Positions 1 through 7,975 of a stretch of DNA of 33,918 bases are shown here, one piece after another. The DNA is from an uncultured Eubacteriales bacterium (GTDB lineage Bacteria; Bacillota; Clostridia; Oscillospirales; Acutalibacteraceae). The notes beneath the pieces were generated by a model. It was given only the letters and a program-made list of their open reading frames with translations, was not told the origin of the DNA and searched no databases. Positions within the stretch are counted from its first letter, which is position 1. Each line of letters opens with the position of its first letter. The position numbers and the translations under genes were made by a program. The stretch is taken from assembly GCA_934489735.1 (NCBI GenBank), contig CAKSSR010000022.1:1-33918 (forward strand), given 5' to 3'.

Positions 1-1026
1 CTGAATAAAATAGGAGGATATAATAATAAAAGCATAGAATTATCATTGCATAGTGGATGTTTTACAAATTTTGAAGAGATAATGCAAAATATAAAAGAAT
101 TTGAAAATGTAAATATATATCTTTACGGGGCATGGACTAAAAAACACTTGAAATTATTAATGGCTAAAATAAAGACTGGTAAGATATATAAAGCAACTGA
201 TGATGATAAATTTGAAATTGATGAAAAGTTTGATAAACTGGATCCAGAGTCATTAAGTAAACTAAGCAAAAGTATGATAAGCGCTATTGTAATAAGTAAA
301 GATATGGCAGATAATTTGATACAAAGTAAAAAAGATGCCAAAGGCGACAAGAAAAAAGAAGAATCAGCCTTTACTTCTTGGGACAAACTAGGTGAAACAC
401 GTAAAGCTATGATTGATTTTGTTATCGATAAAATGGTAGAAAACAACTTCACGATTAAAGCAGATGTCAAAAATGTAAAAATTAATGAAAATAAATTAAT
501 ATTAGATAAAGATTGTTTTGAAAAAATAAAATTAATAAGCGCAAAAACCGGGATATTAGACATCTTAAAGCTTTTATCAGAAAAAGAAATTGAGGGTAAA
601 TTATTGAAAAATGATAAAAACAACAGAGACAAGGCAAAAGAAGCCGTCAAAGATTATATAAAGGAAAATTGGGAAGTGGTTATCTCTAAACCAGGAATAG
701 AGCACATCTTATCTTTGGATGATGATGAATTAGAAAAATTGACCGATGGTAATGAAGAAACATTAAAGGCAATACAAAAGGAAAATAATATCCGTAAGAA
801 AATGGATGACAGTGCTTTAGAAGAAGCTAAACAACGTGTTGGTAGTTTAATAGAAATGTCTAAACAAAATGACTCCAGCACAATAGGATTACCAGCAGAA
901 GAATGGGAAAAGACGATTAAAAGTTTAATGATAATGGGAAATGAATATAAGCATAAGAATAAAGAGATTGCAATATGTTGCAAGAAATGTATACAGGATA
1001 TCAAAAATGCATTAAATAAAAGGTAA
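1..1026 (+). CDS. Partial paralogue of the 498-residue protein at 1707-3203 (5' end outside the window)
   Basis: The reading frame is open from base 1, so the gene enters from the left and the TTG at 46 is not its start. The 341 visible codons align throughout with residues from about 135 onward of the protein at 1707-3203. Shared blocks include NIYLYG versus DIYLYG, FEI.EKFDKLD, SLSKLSKSMI, LLKNDKNNRDKAK versus LLKDDKNNRDKAK, and the Cys-containing end CCKKCIQDIKNAL versus QCKKCIEDINAAL. The paralogue has an acidic tail of about 35 residues that is absent here. The protein is Lys/Glu/Asp-rich, looks soluble and mainly helical, and shows no membrane segment in the visible part. By analogy the missing N-terminus would carry a short LRR_5-like segment. 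Function is unknown. A Gln-rich gene scrap follows it, as the intact paralogue is followed by a Gln-rich gene. Confidence 0.8.
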   Translation: MNKIGGYNNKSIELSLHSGCFTNFEEIMQNIKEFENVNIYLYGAWTKKHLKLLMAKIKTGKIYKATDDDKFEIDEKFDKLDPESLSKLSKSMISAIVISKDMADNLIQSKKDAKGDKKKEESAFTSWDKLGETRKAMIDFVIDKMVENNFTIKADVKNVKINENKLILDKDCFEKIKLISAKTGILDILKLLSEKEIEGKLLKNDKNNRDKAKEAVKDYIKENWEVVISKPGIEHILSLDDDELEKLTDGNEETLKAIQKENNIRKKMDDSALEEAKQRVGSLIEMSKQNDSSTIGLPAEEWEKTIKSLMIMGNEYKHKNKEIAICCKKCIQDIKNALNKR

Positions 1027-1082
1027 AATATATAAAGGTTTAAAAAATATTATTAAAGATACTAAATAAAAATTAGAAAGAT

Positions 1083-1145
1083 GATGGATATGGTCAGCAA
1101 CATTCGAATTAACAACAGCCATCTATTCAGTCAAAGGCACAGTAA
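1083..1145 (+). pseudogene. Scrap of a Gln-rich protein gene
   Basis: In one frame this stretch reads DGYGQQHSN, stop, QQPSIQSKAQ, stop. The composition and the GYGQQ motif match the Gln-rich linkers of the large protein at 3205-7344, which has GYGYTQQGQQ near 5383-5410. It lies just behind the partial paralogue at 1-1026, where an intact copy of the cassette would carry the Gln-rich gene. I read it as the remains of a second copy of that gene. The scrap is short, so chance similarity of low-complexity sequence is possible. Confidence 0.4.
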
Positions 1146-1183
1146 GGAATCATATTCTAGATATATCTAGCAGCATGAAGTAA

Positions 1184-1414
1184 ATGAAAAATATATTATT
1201 TATAAAAAACTTCGTTCTAATTTTAATGATTTCAAAGAAAGAAATTGAAAAATTAAAAGAAGTAGTAAAAGATATTAATAGCTATTCAATGTATAGTAGT
1301 GGCATTTGGCTTGATTTTGTAAACAATTCTAACGGGCATATTAAAACCGTGGAAGAAATATATAATGATGATTTTGAATGTGGGAAATACGGTTTAAGAA
1401 CACATTTTGATTAA
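1184..1414 (+). CDS. Small hypothetical protein, doubtful
   Basis: An open frame of 76 codons. No convincing Shine-Dalgarno precedes the ATG at 1184 or the internal in-frame ATG at 1226, which would give 62 residues starting MISKKEIEKL. The C-terminal half (GIWLDFVNN, DFECGKYGLRTHFD) has a protein-like composition rather than that of random AT-rich sequence. The N-terminal 14 residues are hydrophobic and may not be translated. It lies in a decayed stretch between two paralogous cassettes, so it may be the 3' remnant of a longer gene. No family is recognised. Confidence 0.3.
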   Translation: MKNILFIKNFVLILMISKKEIEKLKEVVKDINSYSMYSSGIWLDFVNNSNGHIKTVEEIYNDDFECGKYGLRTHFD

Positions 1415-1501
1415 TTAAGAAATTTATTAATTTGGATAATCAAATAATTACATCTTGATATCCCTGATGATCTTTATGTAAAGGAAAAATGTTAAATTAT
1501 T

Positions 1502-1534
1502 ATCGGTTAGACAGAGATGTTTAACCGATTTTTA
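1502..1534 (+). terminator. Intrinsic terminator before the second cassette
   Basis: A perfect 8-bp stem, ATCGGTTA (1502-1509) with TAACCGAT (1522-1529), has a 12-base loop and is followed at once by TTTTT and then ACTTTTG. It ends transcription coming from the left part and isolates the promoter at 1625. The rest of 1415-1624 holds nothing I can identify. Confidence 0.65.
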
Positions 1535-1624
1535 CTTTTGCAAATGATTTTACTATAGAATATGTAGAAAATTACTTATTTACAATTAACAGAATAATAA
1601 AAAATATTTTTACATTACAATATA

Positions 1625-1654
1625 TTGACTATATATATATATATATGCTATACT
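1625..1654 (+). promoter_or_regulatory. Promoter with extended -10 for the two-gene operon at 1707-7344
   Basis: The -35 TTGACT (1625-1630) is separated by 18 bases from the -10 TATACT (1649-1654). The -10 is preceded by TGC, giving an extended -10. The spacer is an alternating AT run, which is mutable in length and could vary promoter strength between strains. Transcription would begin near 1661, about 45 bases before the ATG at 1707. Confidence 0.7.
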
Positions 1655-1706
1655 ATTGATAGTCATTTAGTTAGAATGATGAAAGATTAAAAGGAGGATG
1701 AAAGAC

Positions 1707-3203
1707 ATGAGTGAGTTCGCAAGAAATGACTTGATAGATCCGGAGGACCCGAGTAAGAAGAAAAAAGTATTCTCTGATGGGGATGATGGAGTATTTGTAC
1801 TTGATTCGGCAGGCAAAACATATAGGTTTTCAATAGAAGATGATGATATTAATTTATACGAGGATAATATTTTAGGTGATAACCTTGACTTAGGAAAAGC
1901 AATGGGTAGTGCTGAAATATTAAATTTTAATAAGGTAAAGACAATATCTAAGGGCGCTTTTGAATCATTGATTTTAAATGGTAAAGATTTAGAATTTGAT
2001 TTTGAGGGCCAACAAATAAGGATAGAAGAGGAAGCATTTGGAGAAAATTTTCAGACATTAAAGAAAATAAAAGGACTGAACGGTCGATTGAATTTATTAT
2101 TATATAACAATTGCTTTAAGAAATTTAAGGATATAATCGCAGAATTAGAGTTTGAAAATGTAGATATATATCTTTATGGGAAAGGATGGAGCAAAGAAAA
2201 TATAGCAAAAATAATAGAACATATAGGTGATGGGAAAATATATGCACCAGAAGGAGAAGGAAAATTTGAAATTGCTGAAAAGTTTGATAAGTTAGATGCA
2301 GACTCATTGAGCAAGTTGAGTAAGAGTATGATAGACGCTATAGTCGAAAATATAAGTGACGAGGATAAGAAAGAAGCTAAAGCAATTAAGAATCAAAAGA
2401 AGAAAGAAGGTAAGTTTAGGACAAAAGAAAAGAAAGGTTGTTCTTGGGATAAATTTGGAGCAATGCGTATGGCAGCGATTACCGTTGTTATTGAAGAGCT
2501 GAAAAAGAATGAATTTACTATCAAGGCAGATATAGATGTGAATAAAGCAAGTATAAAGGACGGAAAGTTAGAATTGACTGAGGGATGCTTCAATGATATA
2601 AGTCTGATTTGTGATAGTATGAAAATATCAGATGTTTTAAAACTTTTATGTACGAAAGGAGTAAATGGGCAGTTACTAAAGGACGATAAGAATAATAGAG
2701 ATAAAGCAAAGCAAGCAGTTAAGGATTATATTATGAAAAATTGGACTTACGTGACTAAACAAGTAGGGATAGATTACATTATACTTATGAATAATGAAGA
2801 TTTAGCAAAATTGACCCAAGATCCAGAAGTATTAAGTAAAATAAGACAAGAAAATAACATTGCGGCTAAGGTAGATGTAGAAAATACAGAAGATGCTAAA
2901 CAGAATATAAGTAATTTGATGGCGGCAGTAAGTAAAATTGGATCAGATACAGTTTTCTTGACAGAAGAGGAATGCAAAAGGATGCGTAAAAGTTATATTT
3001 TGATAGGAAAAGAATATAAGCATAAAAATAAAAAAATTGCACTTCAATGCAAGAAATGTATAGAAGATATAAATGCAGCACTTGCAAAGGGCCCTGTAAA
3101 AGCAGAGGACATAAATTCTGACTTAAAAGGAAATATGGACAAAGCATTCGAAGATGATTCAGAAAATAAGAAAGATGCTAATTTAGAAAAGGAGCGTGAT
3201 TAA
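1707..3203 (+). CDS. Hypothetical protein with an N-terminal LRR_5-like segment, 498 residues
   Basis: The start is set at ATG 1707 because AAGGAGG (1691-1697) lies 9 bases before it; the in-frame ATG at 1698 abuts the Shine-Dalgarno and cannot use it. Residues about 55-115 (KVKTISKGAFESL, IRIEEEAFGENFQTLKKIKGL) resemble one or two BspA/LRR_5 repeats, with the family's AF...L spacing. The remainder, including FEIAEKFDKLD, SLSKLSKSMIDAIV, NNRDKAKQAVKDYI and QCKKCIEDI, matches only the partial paralogue at 1-1026. There is no signal peptide, membrane segment or cell-wall signal, so it is predicted cytoplasmic. It ends in an acidic, lysine-rich tail. The next gene begins one base after its stop, so the two are probably translated together. 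Function unknown. Confidence 0.85.
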   Translation: MSEFARNDLIDPEDPSKKKKVFSDGDDGVFVLDSAGKTYRFSIEDDDINLYEDNILGDNLDLGKAMGSAEILNFNKVKTISKGAFESLILNGKDLEFDFEGQQIRIEEEAFGENFQTLKKIKGLNGRLNLLLYNNCFKKFKDIIAELEFENVDIYLYGKGWSKENIAKIIEHIGDGKIYAPEGEGKFEIAEKFDKLDADSLSKLSKSMIDAIVENISDEDKKEAKAIKNQKKKEGKFRTKEKKGCSWDKFGAMRMAAITVVIEELKKNEFTIKADIDVNKASIKDGKLELTEGCFNDISLICDSMKISDVLKLLCTKGVNGQLLKDDKNNRDKAKQAVKDYIMKNWTYVTKQVGIDYIILMNNEDLAKLTQDPEVLSKIRQENNIAAKVDVENTEDAKQNISNLMAAVSKIGSDTVFLTEEECKRMRKSYILIGKEYKHKNKKIALQCKKCIEDINAALAKGPVKAEDINSDLKGNMDKAFEDDSENKKDANLEKERD

Positions 3204-3204
3204 T

Positions 3205-6200
3205 ATGTATAAAACGAATCAACAAGGGCAATTAATTGATGCGAATGGTAACCCAGTAATGCAAGTTCAAGCAAATAATATTATGAATAATGCATTCAAC
3301 AGTATAGGAGTAAGTCCACAACAAGCAAGCAAGCCAGCAGCTAATGCTTTGTATCAACAACAGTATCAAGTTCAGCAACAGATGCAATGGCAACAAGGTA
3401 ATGGCTATAGTCAGCCGCAGCAACAGGGTTGGCAACGGGGAAGTAATCAACAGCAAGGCCAACAATGGAATAATGGTGGCTATCAGCAGCCGCAGCAGCA
3501 GGGTTGGCAGCAGGGAAGTAATCAGCAGCAAGGTAATGGCTATCAGCAGCCGCAGCAACAAGGTTGGCAACGGGGAAGTAATCAGCAGCAAACGCAGCAG
3601 CAGGGTTGGCAACGAGGCGGTAATCAGCAGCAAGGCCAACAATGGAATAATGGTGGCTATCAGCAGCCGCAGCAACAAGGTTGGCAACAGGGAAGTAATC
3701 AACAGCAAACGCAGCAACAGGGTTGGCAACGAGGAAGTAATCAACAGCAAGGCCAACAATGGAATAATGGTGGCTATCAGCAGCCGCAGCAGCAGGGTTG
3801 GCAGCAGGGAAGTAATCAGCAGCAAGGTAATGGCTATCAGCAGCCGCAGTCGCATGTTAAACAGTCATATTATATTCAAACTTCTATAACAGAACAAGAT
3901 GTAAACAGCGCAGGAGGACAATGGAGTTGCGATGTATTAAATGTAGACAACGTACATTATATTCTATTTTTAAACTTAGATACAATTTGTAAAGTAATAG
4001 CAGCATATTTGCAACGTAATGACAGGGACAATGCATATAAATGTATTGGTGAATTAGTAAGAATTATACAAGAAGTTAACAAAGCTGCAACAGCTAAAGA
4101 TAAAAGTCTGTTTAAACAATTAGAAGGAGATGTGAAACCGACAATATATTTTAAAGAGTTTAAAGGGAAGATGTTGACTGTAGGAAGTTATACCTTTTCG
4201 GTATATGAGGCAGAACGAGGTATTGAAACTGTTTCGCATAATATTTTTATTAAAAATGAATTACTAAAACCACAAGATCAACAAAGCAATAACAATGGCA
4301 ATGGCAGTAATCAGCAACAAGGCCAACAAACGGGTCATGGTGACCAGCAACAAGACGGGGAATTCTATATTTTAGACCCGGTAGACTTATTACATGAAGA
4401 AAATTTTGAGATTCATCAAACGCTCAATAAAGACTATATATTAACTCGTACAGGGTATCCTTTCTTGAAGACTGCTCCGGTTGAAGATATTAAGCGCATT
4501 ATTAACAGAAAAGATGCCCTGAAAAAGTTAGATAAGAGTGAAGCAATACTATTAAAGAAGAAAAAGCAAGTGTATAGATTATGTGAGTTAAGTAAAGCTG
4601 CTGGGGCTTTAGCTAATATGGATTTTGATGAATTTGTAAAATTTTTTAGAATTATAAAAGAAAAATGTAAAGTAGAAGTGGGTGGAAAATTAAGTAACCA
4701 ATTGTTTAATGATGCGGTTGAGGAATTTAGAAAATATGCTGGGGATTGTAGCGAGTTCCGTAATTTTATTGAAAAAAGTAGACAGTTCTATACAATGGAA
4801 TCACAATCACCGCAACAGCAAGGCCAACAACTGGGCAGTAATCAGCAGCAAGCACAAGGTCAACAAAGCAATAATGGTGGCTATCAGCAAACGCAGTCGC
4901 ATGTTAAACAGTCATATTGTATTGAAAGTTCTATAACAAGACAAGAAGTAGACAGCGCAGGAGGAAAATGGAGTTGCGATGTACTAAATGTAGACAACCG
5001 ATATAACATATATTATATTAAATTTTTAAACTTGGATACGATTTGTAAAGTAATAGAAACACATTTGCAACGTAATGACTGGAACAATGCATATAGATGT
5101 ATTGGCGAATTAGTAAGAATTATACAAGAAGCATACAGAGTTGTGTGTGAGGGGGACACAACGAAATTTAGCCCGGAAAATACAGCTATTCAAGAGACAG
5201 TGAATAGTAACAATTTTGGCAATAAGCTATTAAATATAGGGAGTTTCAAGAACACAGTATTTAATGTAAGGAACTGTAATGTTGAAACTGCTGTACAGTA
5301 TATTTTTGCTCAAAATGGATTACAACAGCCACAAATTCAACAACAAAACCAACAGTGGGGCGGTAATCAGCAGCAAGGTAATGGCTATGGTTATACACAG
5401 CAAGGCCAACAATGGAATAATGGAGGCTATCAACAGCAACAACAACCAACTGTTCAACCACAAGCACAGTATGGTCAACAAAACTTTGGACAGCAACAAA
5501 ATAACTACAATCAACAGTATCAACAAACTGCCCAAACTCAAGCATATCAAAACCAACAAAACTTTGGACAACAACAAAACATTTACAATCAGCAACAACC
5601 TAACCAAGCCCAAGCACCACAGGGTCAACAAAATTCAAATCAAAATGTGCATTATAAGCTAGACGAAAAAACTAAAACTTTAACTTTCTTTAAAGGATAC
5701 GGTAGCGTAATAAAAAAGGAAGACTTTGTTCATAACAATACGAAATATATAGAAAATGTCATATGCAGCAATGATATAACCGAAATAGGGGCAAATGCAT
5801 TTTGGAACTGTTGTAAATTGGTTCAAATTGAGGCTCCATCCGTCAAAATCATTGGCGACAATGCTTTTTCACATGATTATCTATTAGAAAAAGCAGATTT
5901 TCCAAATGTTAAAAATATTAAAAGTAGCTCCTTTGCGGGTTGTACAAAGTTGACTAAAGTTTGTTTCCCTACGCTTGAAACTATTGAATTTGGGTCTTTT
6001 TTAGCGGCTGGGTTATTAGAAATAAGTGAAACAGATATGCCAAATGTTACAAAAATTGGAGACGAAGCATTTTTACAGTGTAGAGAGTTAGCTAAAGTTC
6101 GTTTTCCTATGCTTGAAACTATTAATAGCACATCCTTTGCAGAATCTGGATTATCAGAAATAAATGAAGCATACTTCCCAAATGTTACAAAAATTAAAGA

Positions 6201-7344
6201 CAGAGCATTTGAAAAATGCAAAAACTTAACTAAAGTTTGTTTTTCTAAGCTTGAATTTGTTGAAAGCCAGGCATTTGTAAATTGCAAAAAATTAACTTAT
6301 GTCAATATTCCAAATATTAAAGAAATTGACAAAGAGGCATTTGTTGGTTGCGATGCACTATCAAAAATTCACACAGGTACATTGCGACAATGTGAACTAA
6401 TCTACAATAAATTAATACAAGAAGAAACTATGTCTAAAAACCTTAAATATGGTTCTCTCGGATTATTTTACTCCCCAGGGGTAAGGTACGACAACGACAA
6501 CTTAGATCAAGATAAGCATTATGACATATATCTAGATGGGACTTTAAAATTCTTTGAAGGGTATGGTAGCATAATAAAAAATGGAGCTTTTCAGTGTAGG
6601 CAATATATAGAAAAGGTCATATGCAGCAATGATATAACCGAAATAGGGGCAAATGCATTTGATACGTGTCATAAATTGGTTCAAATTGAGGCTCCATCTG
6701 TCGAAATCATTGGCGACCGTGCTTTTTCATTTGATGGTCTATTAGAAAAAGCAGATTTTCCAAATGCTAAAGAAATTGGAGAAATGGCATTTTGGAATTG
6801 TGTAAATTTGACTAAAGTTTGCTTTCCTATGCTTAAAACTATCAAAGGTGGATCTTTTTCAACATCTGGATTATCAGAAATAGATGAAACAGCCTTTCCA
6901 AATGTTACAAAAATTGAATCCGACGGGGGAGCATTTGATAATTGTGAAAAATTAACTAAAGTTTGTTTTCCTAAGCTTAAATTTGTTGAAAGCCAGGCAT
7001 TTGTAAATTGCAAAAAATTAACTTATGTCAATATTCCAAATATCGAAGAAATTGACCAAGATGCATTTGTTGGTTGTGAAGCACTATCAGAAATTCACAC
7101 AGGTACATTGCAACAATGTAAACTAATCTATAATAAATTAATAAAAGAAGAAACTATGTCTAAAAAGCTTAAAGATGGTTCTCTCGGATTATTTTACTCA
7201 GGGATAAGGTACAACAACAATGAAGCTAATGTTGGCACCCCAACGCAACCTCAAGGGCAACAGGGTCAACAAAGTTTTGGACAGCAGCAACCTGACAATA
7301 TCCAGCCGCCACCTCAAAAGCAACAAAAATTAGATCAAGGTTAA
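3205..7344 (+). CDS. Large Gln/Asn-rich protein with duplicated unknown domain and two BspA-type LRR blocks, 1379 residues
   Basis: The start ATG 3205 has AAAAGGAG (3187-3194) 10 bases before it and follows the previous stop after one base; a GTG at 3196 is too close to that site. Approximate order: 51-215, Gln/Gly/Asn repeats with seven QQQGWQxGxNQQQ units; 216-357, unknown domain A (CDVLNVDN, FLNLDTICKVI, CIGELVRIIQE); 386-532, unknown helical domain B; 564-706, a second copy of A; 706-814, more Gln-rich sequence; 815-1092 and 1102-1335, two blocks of LRR_5 repeats (NVTKIGDEAFLQC, LTKVCFP); then a Gln-rich tail. No signal peptide, membrane segment or LPXTG is present, which is unusual because many BspA-like proteins are exported. 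It could be a cytoplasmic scaffold, an assembly-prone protein or an effector leaving by an unrecognised route; all three are guesses. Blocks are near-identical at DNA level, indicating recent internal duplication. Confidence 0.85.
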   Translation: MYKTNQQGQLIDANGNPVMQVQANNIMNNAFNSIGVSPQQASKPAANALYQQQYQVQQQMQWQQGNGYSQPQQQGWQRGSNQQQGQQWNNGGYQQPQQQGWQQGSNQQQGNGYQQPQQQGWQRGSNQQQTQQQGWQRGGNQQQGQQWNNGGYQQPQQQGWQQGSNQQQTQQQGWQRGSNQQQGQQWNNGGYQQPQQQGWQQGSNQQQGNGYQQPQSHVKQSYYIQTSITEQDVNSAGGQWSCDVLNVDNVHYILFLNLDTICKVIAAYLQRNDRDNAYKCIGELVRIIQEVNKAATAKDKSLFKQLEGDVKPTIYFKEFKGKMLTVGSYTFSVYEAERGIETVSHNIFIKNELLKPQDQQSNNNGNGSNQQQGQQTGHGDQQQDGEFYILDPVDLLHEENFEIHQTLNKDYILTRTGYPFLKTAPVEDIKRIINRKDALKKLDKSEAILLKKKKQVYRLCELSKAAGALANMDFDEFVKFFRIIKEKCKVEVGGKLSNQLFNDAVEEFRKYAGDCSEFRNFIEKSRQFYTMESQSPQQQGQQLGSNQQQAQGQQSNNGGYQQTQSHVKQSYCIESSITRQEVDSAGGKWSCDVLNVDNRYNIYYIKFLNLDTICKVIETHLQRNDWNNAYRCIGELVRIIQEAYRVVCEGDTTKFSPENTAIQETVNSNNFGNKLLNIGSFKNTVFNVRNCNVETAVQYIFAQNGLQQPQIQQQNQQWGGNQQQGNGYGYTQQGQQWNNGGYQQQQQPTVQPQAQYGQQNFGQQQNNYNQQYQQTAQTQAYQNQQNFGQQQNIYNQQQPNQAQAPQGQQNSNQNVHYKLDEKTKTLTFFKGYGSVIKKEDFVHNNTKYIENVICSNDITEIGANAFWNCCKLVQIEAPSVKIIGDNAFSHDYLLEKADFPNVKNIKSSSFAGCTKLTKVCFPTLETIEFGSFLAAGLLEISETDMPNVTKIGDEAFLQCRELAKVRFPMLETINSTSFAESGLSEINEAYFPNVTKIKDRAFEKCKNLTKVCFSKLEFVESQAFVNCKKLTYVNIPNIKEIDKEAFVGCDALSKIHTGTLRQCELIYNKLIQEETMSKNLKYGSLGLFYSPGVRYDNDNLDQDKHYDIYLDGTLKFFEGYGSIIKNGAFQCRQYIEKVICSNDITEIGANAFDTCHKLVQIEAPSVEIIGDRAFSFDGLLEKADFPNAKEIGEMAFWNCVNLTKVCFPMLKTIKGGSFSTSGLSEIDETAFPNVTKIESDGGAFDNCEKLTKVCFPKLKFVESQAFVNCKKLTYVNIPNIEEIDQDAFVGCEALSEIHTGTLQQCKLIYNKLIKEETMSKKLKDGSLGLFYSGIRYNNNEANVGTPTQPQGQQGQQSFGQQQPDNIQPPPQKQQKLDQG
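3355..3850 (+). repeat. Degenerate tandem repeats encoding the prion-like Gln/Asn/Gly region
   Basis: The coding strand is built from recurring CAG/CAA tracts joined by GGTTGGCAAC/GGTTGGCAGC and GGTAATGGCTATCAGCAGCC modules. A segment of about 117 bases at 3439-3555 recurs without a difference at 3733-3849, an offset of 294 bases (98 codons). All length changes seen keep the frame. Such arrays expand and contract by slippage or recombination, so length polymorphism is expected. Confidence 0.85.
5648..7210 (+). repeat. Two large direct copies of an LRR_5 block within the gene
   Basis: Block 1 (5648-6480) and block 2 (6510-7210) begin and end alike. The segment containing ATATGCAGCAATGATATAAC near 5761 recurs near 6619 (offset 858). 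The segment beginning GAAAGCCAGGCATTTGTAAA near 6262 recurs near 6988 (offset 726). The drop in offset means block 2 lacks 132 bases (44 codons, about two LRR units) relative to block 1. Both end with a short non-LRR cap reading LIYNKLI, EETMSK and GSLGLFYS. Confidence 0.85.
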
Positions 7345-7892
7345 TATTATAAAATAGACGAAGATGTAACTTTAACATTTTCTGAAGGATCTAGTTTTGA
7401 AATAAGTAATAAAGCTTTTGCTGAGGACAAGGAAATAAGAAGAGTTATATGCAGCGATGATATAACTGAAATATAGGAAGAAGCGTTTATTAAGAAATTA
7501 AAAGCAATGCATTTCTAAACTGTACAAATTTAGAGACAGTGTCAATCTTCCAAAAGCCAAAAGTATTGCAACAAAAGCATTTACAGGTTGTACAGCATTG
7601 AAAACTATTAAAATTCCGAAAGTCAAAAATAACCCTTGGGAGCCATTTGGTGATTTATTTACAGGATGTACAGCGATAACGGAAATCCATGTAGACGATA
7701 TAGAAACATGCAAAAAGATTTACAATAGCATTGCCAGTGCAGAAAAGGAAATCACAGTATATTACAAAGAATATGTTTCATCTACATTAAAAGAACGTAA
7801 GGATATACGAAAGGGCAAATGGTTTTAAATTAACAAATCCTCAGAAAGCGTTTACAGAATTCACGAAATCATTTAAAGCAACCATGAAATAG
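7345..7892 (+). pseudogene. Decayed third LRR block, continuous with the upstream gene
   Basis: Directly after the TAA at 7342-7344, and in the same frame, the sequence reads YYKIDEDVTLTFSEGSSFEI, then RRVICSDDITEI. This matches the opening of LRR blocks 1 and 2 (ENVICSNDITEIGANAF). A TAG follows where Gly stands in the copies, then a TAA at 7516-7518. The LRR sequence resumes in another frame from about 7541 (VNLPKAKSIATKAFTGCTAL) through a cap-like ITEIHVDDIETCKKIYNSI to the stop at 7826-7828. A further shift yields FTEFTKSFKATMK, ending at 7892. The open stretch at 7598-7828 has no ATG and no ribosome binding site, so I do not call it a gene. It is probably the former C-terminal part of the preceding gene or of a duplicate. 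Confidence 0.75.
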
Positions 7893-7930
7893 ATTAGAAA
7901 AAATTTTCTTAAAATAATTAAAAATTATAG

Positions 7931-7959
7931 TTGTTAAATGTATTAACATGTGTTATAAT
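7931..7959 (+). promoter_or_regulatory. Promoter of the rimP-nusA-infB operon
   Basis: The -35 TTGTTA (7931-7936) lies 17 bases before a consensus -10 TATAAT (7954-7959). The -10 is preceded by TGT, an extended -10. Transcription would begin near 7966, leaving a leader of about 80 bases that contains two hairpins before the rimP ATG. Confidence 0.8.
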
Positions 7960-7975
7960 TATACTTAGTTGATTG

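Noticed and set aside
3355..3850. CRISPR array
   Set aside because: The repeats are coding, uneven in length, contiguous without unique spacers, and keep the reading frame.
3232..3855. Leu-rich open frame of about 200 codons on the - strand
   Set aside because: It is the complement of the CAG/CAA-rich repeats, which read as CTG/TTG leucine codons; there is no ribosome binding site and the + strand gene is clearly coding.
3344..3889. Second + strand open frame (Ser/Arg/Asn repeats) inside the Gln-rich region
   Set aside because: The triplet repeat leaves all frames open; this one has no start signals and no similarity outside the repeat.
5877..6287. - strand open frame opposite LRR block 1 (and a similar one at 6681-7013)
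   Set aside because: Mirrors the repeated DNA of the LRR blocks; no ribosome binding site, and the + strand frame has domain support.
7896..7916. Terminator-like AGAAAAAATTTTCT after the LRR pseudogene
   Set aside because: An A/T-only palindrome with a 2-base loop and no U-run; too weak to be a terminator. No other terminator was seen before the rimP promoter.
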